A program made the translations under genes and the position numbers. The notes beneath the pieces are model-generated. The model saw only the letters and a list, made by a program, of their open reading frames with translations, was not told the DNA's origin and searched no databases. Positions 61,038 to 64,000 of a stretch of DNA of 64,000 nt are shown piece by piece. The number at the start of each line of letters is the position of its first letter. Within the stretch, counting starts at the first letter, position 1. Where the stretch lies: the NCBI RefSeq assembly GCF_014207445.1, contig NZ_JACHEM010000015.1, forward strand, positions 124,001 to 188,000. The letters are read 5' to 3'. This DNA is from Streptomyces candidus (lineage in GTDB: Bacteria; Actinomycetota; Actinomycetes; Streptomycetales; Streptomycetaceae).

Positions 61038-62123
61038 ATGCAGTTCGGCATCTTCACCGTCGGGGACGTGACCCCCGACCCCACCAACGGCCGCACCCCC
61101 ACCGAACACGAGCGCATCAAGGCGATGGTCGCCATCGCCCTCAAGGCCGAGGAAGTCGGCCTGGACGTCTTCGCGACGGGCGAGCACCACAACCCGCCCT
61201 TCGTCCCGTCGTCACCGACGACCATGCTCGGCCACATCGCCGCCCGCACCGAGAAGCTGATCCTGTCCACGTCCACGACGCTGATCACCACCAACGACCC
61301 GGTGAAGATCGCCGAGGACTACGCGATGCTCCAGCACCTGGCCGACGGCCGGGTCGACCTCATGCTGGGACGCGGCAACACCGGCCCGGTCTACCCGTGG
61401 TTCGGGCAGGACATCCGCCAGGGCATCAACCTCGCCAAGGAGAACTACTCGCTGCTGCGCCGGCTGTGGCGCGAGGACGTCGTGGACTGGGAGGGCACGT
61501 TCCGTACGCCGCTCCAGGCCTTCGTCTCGACGCCCCGGCCCCTGGACGGCGTCCCGCCCTTCGTGTGGCACGGATCCATCAGGTCCCCCGAGATCGCTGA
61601 GCAGGCCGCCTACTACGGCGACGGCTTTTTCCACAACAACATCTTCTGGCCGGCCGACCACACCAGGCGCATGGTGCAGCTCTACCGGCGCCGGTTCGCA
61701 CACCACGGCCACGGCCGCCCGGAGGACGCCGTCGTCGGCCTGGGCGGACAGGTCTTCATGCGCAAGAACTCCCAGGACGCCGTACGGGAATTCCGCCCCT
61801 ACTTCGACAACGCTCCCGTCTACGGCCACGGCCCGTCGCTGGAGGAGTTCACCGAACAGACCCCGCTGACGGTGGGCTCTCCCCAACAGGTCATCGAGCG
61901 GACCCTGTCCTTCCGGGAGGGCGTCGGCGACTACCAGCGCCAGCTGTTCCTGATGGACCACGCCGGCCTGCCTCTGAAGACCGTCCTCGAACAGCTGGAC
62001 ATCCTCGGCGAAGAGGTCGTACCCGTCCTGCGGAGGGAGTTCGCGAAGGGACGTCCGGCCGACGTACCGGAGGCCCCCACGCACGCGTCGCTCCGAGCCG
62101 TCCGGGAGGTGTCCGCCGCATGA
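61038..62123 (+). CDS. LLM-class flavin-dependent monooxygenase
   Basis: A 361-residue bacterial luciferase-like (LLM) monooxygenase or oxidoreductase using reduced FMN. The N-terminus MQFGIFTVGD and the block GLDVFATGEHHNPPFVPSSP are typical of the TIGR03617/CE1758-like branch. AGGAGAG is about 10 nt before ATG 61038. The stop overlaps the FMN reductase start (ATGA), so the enzyme pair is translationally coupled. Confidence 0.93.
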   Translation: MQFGIFTVGDVTPDPTNGRTPTEHERIKAMVAIALKAEEVGLDVFATGEHHNPPFVPSSPTTMLGHIAARTEKLILSTSTTLITTNDPVKIAEDYAMLQHLADGRVDLMLGRGNTGPVYPWFGQDIRQGINLAKENYSLLRRLWREDVVDWEGTFRTPLQAFVSTPRPLDGVPPFVWHGSIRSPEIAEQAAYYGDGFFHNNIFWPADHTRRMVQLYRRRFAHHGHGRPEDAVVGLGGQVFMRKNSQDAVREFRPYFDNAPVYGHGPSLEEFTEQTPLTVGSPQQVIERTLSFREGVGDYQRQLFLMDHAGLPLKTVLEQLDILGEEVVPVLRREFAKGRPADVPEAPTHASLRAVREVSAA

Positions 62124-62734
62124 AGCTGATCGTCGTCTCCGCGGGGCTGAGCACCCCCTCCTCCACCCGCCTGCTCGCGGACCGGCTGGCCGAGGCGGCC
62201 CGCGACGAACTCACCGCCCGGGGGCGGACGCCGTCGACCGAGGTCGTGGAGCTGCGCGAACTGGCCGGTGACATCGCCAACCACCTCGTGACCGGCTTTC
62301 CGCCGCCGCGCCTGGGCGCCGCGATCGACGCGGTGACGGAGGCCGACGGCCTGATCGTGGTGACTCCCGTGTTCGCGGCTTCCTACAGCGGCCTCTTCAA
62401 GTCCTTCTTCGACGTGATCGATCCGGACGCCCTCTCCGGGAAGCCGGTCCTGATCGCGGCCACGGGCGGTACCGCCCGCCACTCCCTGGCCCTTGAGCAC
62501 GCCGTGCGCCCGCTCTTCGCCCATCTCCGCGCCGTCGTCGTCCCCACCGCGGTGTTCGCGGCCTCCGAGGACTGGGGGTCGGGGGGAGACGCCTACACCG
62601 ACGGCCTTCCCGGCCGCGTCCGCCGGGCGGGCGCCGAGCTCGCCGCGCTCGTGGCGGCGCGCCCGGTCGGTGCAGAGCCCGAGGACGACGTCACCGTCCT
62701 CGAACGGCAACTCGCCGACCTGCGCTTCGACTGA
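62120..62734 (+). CDS. NADPH-dependent FMN reductase (CE1759-like)
   Basis: A 204-residue flavodoxin-fold FMN reductase. The phosphate-binding loop is GLSTPSSTRLLADRLAEA; the central VVVTPVFAASYSGLFKSFFD-type block is conserved. It supplies reduced FMN to the monooxygenase encoded just upstream, whose stop its ATG overlaps. Confidence 0.93.
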   Translation: MKLIVVSAGLSTPSSTRLLADRLAEAARDELTARGRTPSTEVVELRELAGDIANHLVTGFPPPRLGAAIDAVTEADGLIVVTPVFAASYSGLFKSFFDVIDPDALSGKPVLIAATGGTARHSLALEHAVRPLFAHLRAVVVPTAVFAASEDWGSGGDAYTDGLPGRVRRAGAELAALVAARPVGAEPEDDVTVLERQLADLRFD

Positions 62735-62794
62735 GACGCGTCCCCGGGCCGGGCGACGGCGGGACGGTTCCCATGGTTCATACTGTTCCGCCGT

Positions 62795-64000
62795 ATGAGC
62801 ATCGACCGAGAGACGACGAGGACCGCGCCCGAGGAGCTCCAGGATCTACGGACGCCCCTCCGCGGCCGGGACGCCGAACTGGCGTTCATCGAGGCGCGGC
62901 TCGACGCGCTCGACCGGGGCGAGGGCGGGATCATCCGCGTCGAAGGCCCCGTCGGCATCGGCAGGTCCAGGATCCTCGCGGAGTCCGCGGCAGCCGCTGG
63001 GCGGCGCGGGACGAGGGTGTTCGAGGGATCGGCGGACCCCGACGAACAGTTCGTGCCCCTCGGCCCGCTCCTCGACGGTCTGCTCTCCGGCGAGGAACCG
63101 CTGTCGGACGCCGTCCGCCTCAGGGACCTCGCCACGACGCCCGGTCAGCGCTTCTGGCTGCTCCAGGAACTGGGGGACCGGCTGCGGGAGACCGCTCGCA
63201 ACGGCCCGCTGCTCGTCGTCCTCGACGACCTCCAGTGGTGCGACGACCTGACCCTCCTCACCTTCAACACCCTCGCGGCCGGACTCTCGTCGCACGCCAT
63301 CCTGTGGCTGGTCGCCGTGCGCGGCGGCAGCGTGCCCTCGGGAGTGCGCACGACCCTGGACCGGATCCGGCGGGCAGGCGCACACGAGCTGGCGCTGGGA
63401 GCGCTCTCCGACCGGGCGATCACGCGGATCACCGAGGACGTCCTGGGCGCCGCTCCCGCCCCGGACGTCCTGCGCGTCGCCCGACGCGCCGAAGGAGTCC
63501 CACAGTTGCTGGTCGAGCTGCTCGGCTCGCTGCGGGAGGCGGTGACGATCGAGAACGGCACGGCCAGGCTGCCGGCCGGACCGCTCGGCCCACGGGAACT
63601 CCCCTCTGTGGTGCGCCGCCTCGGCCAGCTGTCCGAAGGGGCACGGGAGCTGGTGCAGACGGCGGCCACCGTGGGCGGCCCGGTCACCGTCGCGCTGCTG
63701 GCCGAACTGCTCGGCAGGTCCTCGGCGGCGCTCATCACAGCGGTACGGGAATCGCTCGACGCCGATCTGCTCACCGAAAGCGGCGACCGCCTCGCCTTCC
63801 GCCACGACCTGATCCGCGAGGCGGTCGAAGCCGGCCTCCCGCTGCCCCTGCGTCAAGCTCTGCGAGGTCAGGCTGCCGGGCTGCTGCCGAGGGGCACGAC
63901 CTTTCCCGACGAGCGTCCCGGGGCTTCGGCCGGGAGGACGGCGCCGGCAGGTGCAACGGAGGCGGGGAAAGCGGGACCGGGAGACGCGACGGAGGCCGAC
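62795..64000 (+). CDS. LAL-type AAA regulator, N-terminal part (cut by window edge)
   Basis: The frame is open from ATG 62795 to the right edge, giving about 402 residues of an AAA ATPase of the LAL/AfsR-like regulator kind. The nucleotide region reads GPVGIGRSR, with the Walker A Lys replaced by Arg, and Walker B is LLVVLDDLQWCD. There is no ribosome binding site; CATACT (62779-62784) could be a -10 for a leaderless transcript. The LuxR-type C-terminus lies outside. Confidence 0.8.
   Translation, partial: MSIDRETTRTAPEELQDLRTPLRGRDAELAFIEARLDALDRGEGGIIRVEGPVGIGRSRILAESAAAAGRRGTRVFEGSADPDEQFVPLGPLLDGLLSGEEPLSDAVRLRDLATTPGQRFWLLQELGDRLRETARNGPLLVVLDDLQWCDDLTLLTFNTLAAGLSSHAILWLVAVRGGSVPSGVRTTLDRIRRAGAHELALGALSDRAITRITEDVLGAAPAPDVLRVARRAEGVPQLLVELLGSLREAVTIENGTARLPAGPLGPRELPSVVRRLGQLSEGARELVQTAATVGGPVTVALLAELLGRSSAALITAVRESLDADLLTESGDRLAFRHDLIREAVEAGLPLPLRQALRGQAAGLLPRGTTFPDERPGASAGRTAPAGATEAGKAGPGDATEAD

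Overview
The window reads as chromosomal DNA of a Streptomyces: GC content is very high, third codon positions are strongly G/C, GTG starts are common, ribosome binding sites are AGGAGG-like, and the gene families are typical of the genus (roadblock/LC7 protein, large LuxR/LAL regulators, lone sugar ABC importers, MpaB-type oxygenase, DmdR-type iron box, CebR-type operators, rare TTA codons). I found no rRNA, tRNA, CRISPR array, prophage or intact insertion sequence. Everything is inferred by reading the sequence; no database search was run.

Layout. 1-5.5 kb: an operon on the minus strand (OB-fold membrane protein, SPFH/flotillin protein, large ATPase running off the left edge), divergent from a PucR-type regulator with a candidate operator between them. 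5.6-8.8 kb: an amidinotransferase coupled to a 28-codon leader, a guanine-deaminase-like enzyme preceded by two overlapping mini-ORFs and a palindrome, and a PAP2 phosphatase. 8.8-12.4 kb: a scar joining the C-terminal ends of an aminotransferase and a geranyl-diphosphate-methyltransferase-like gene, then aldehyde dehydrogenase with its GAF-domain regulator. 12.4-24.4 kb: housekeeping and conserved genes (zinc-ribbon protein, frameshifted membrane protein, fatty acid desaturase, MOSC protein, MpaB-like oxygenase, methyltransferases, roadblock protein, YchJ-like protein, S4 protein, iron-box-controlled DUF2470 protein, YciO, nitrobindin-like protein, secreted small protein).

24.6-31.9 kb is a polymer-degradation and regulation block: LAL regulator plus serine hydrolase, a cutinase/PET-hydrolase-type polyesterase, and a CBM2-GH6 cellulase with a perfect CebR-type palindrome and a TTA codon. 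31.9-34.3 kb: PHP-domain protein, 43-aa mini-ORF and cytochrome P450, all overlapping stop-to-start. 34.9-40.6 kb is gene-sparse and scarred: VOC protein, TTA-containing GntR regulator, PA14-ricin remnant, receiver-less OmpR-type regulator, DinB-like protein and small fragments. 41-44.9 kb: CcdA-like and TlpA-like thiol-redox pair with a MerR regulator, plus an ArsR-type regulator.

45-49 kb: small secreted protein, membrane protein, isochorismatase-like hydrolase, DoxX protein and a frameshifted Dps. 49.2-53.9 kb: a run of five genes on the plus strand (HSL-type esterase, YtcJ-like amidohydrolase, YaaH-type membrane protein, GNAT, alpha/beta hydrolase). 54-60 kb: a sugar ABC importer (binding protein and two permeases, no ATPase) translationally coupled to a LAL regulator. 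60-64 kb: a perhydrolase-like hydrolase, a coupled flavin monooxygenase/FMN reductase pair and the start of another LAL-type ATPase cut by the right edge.
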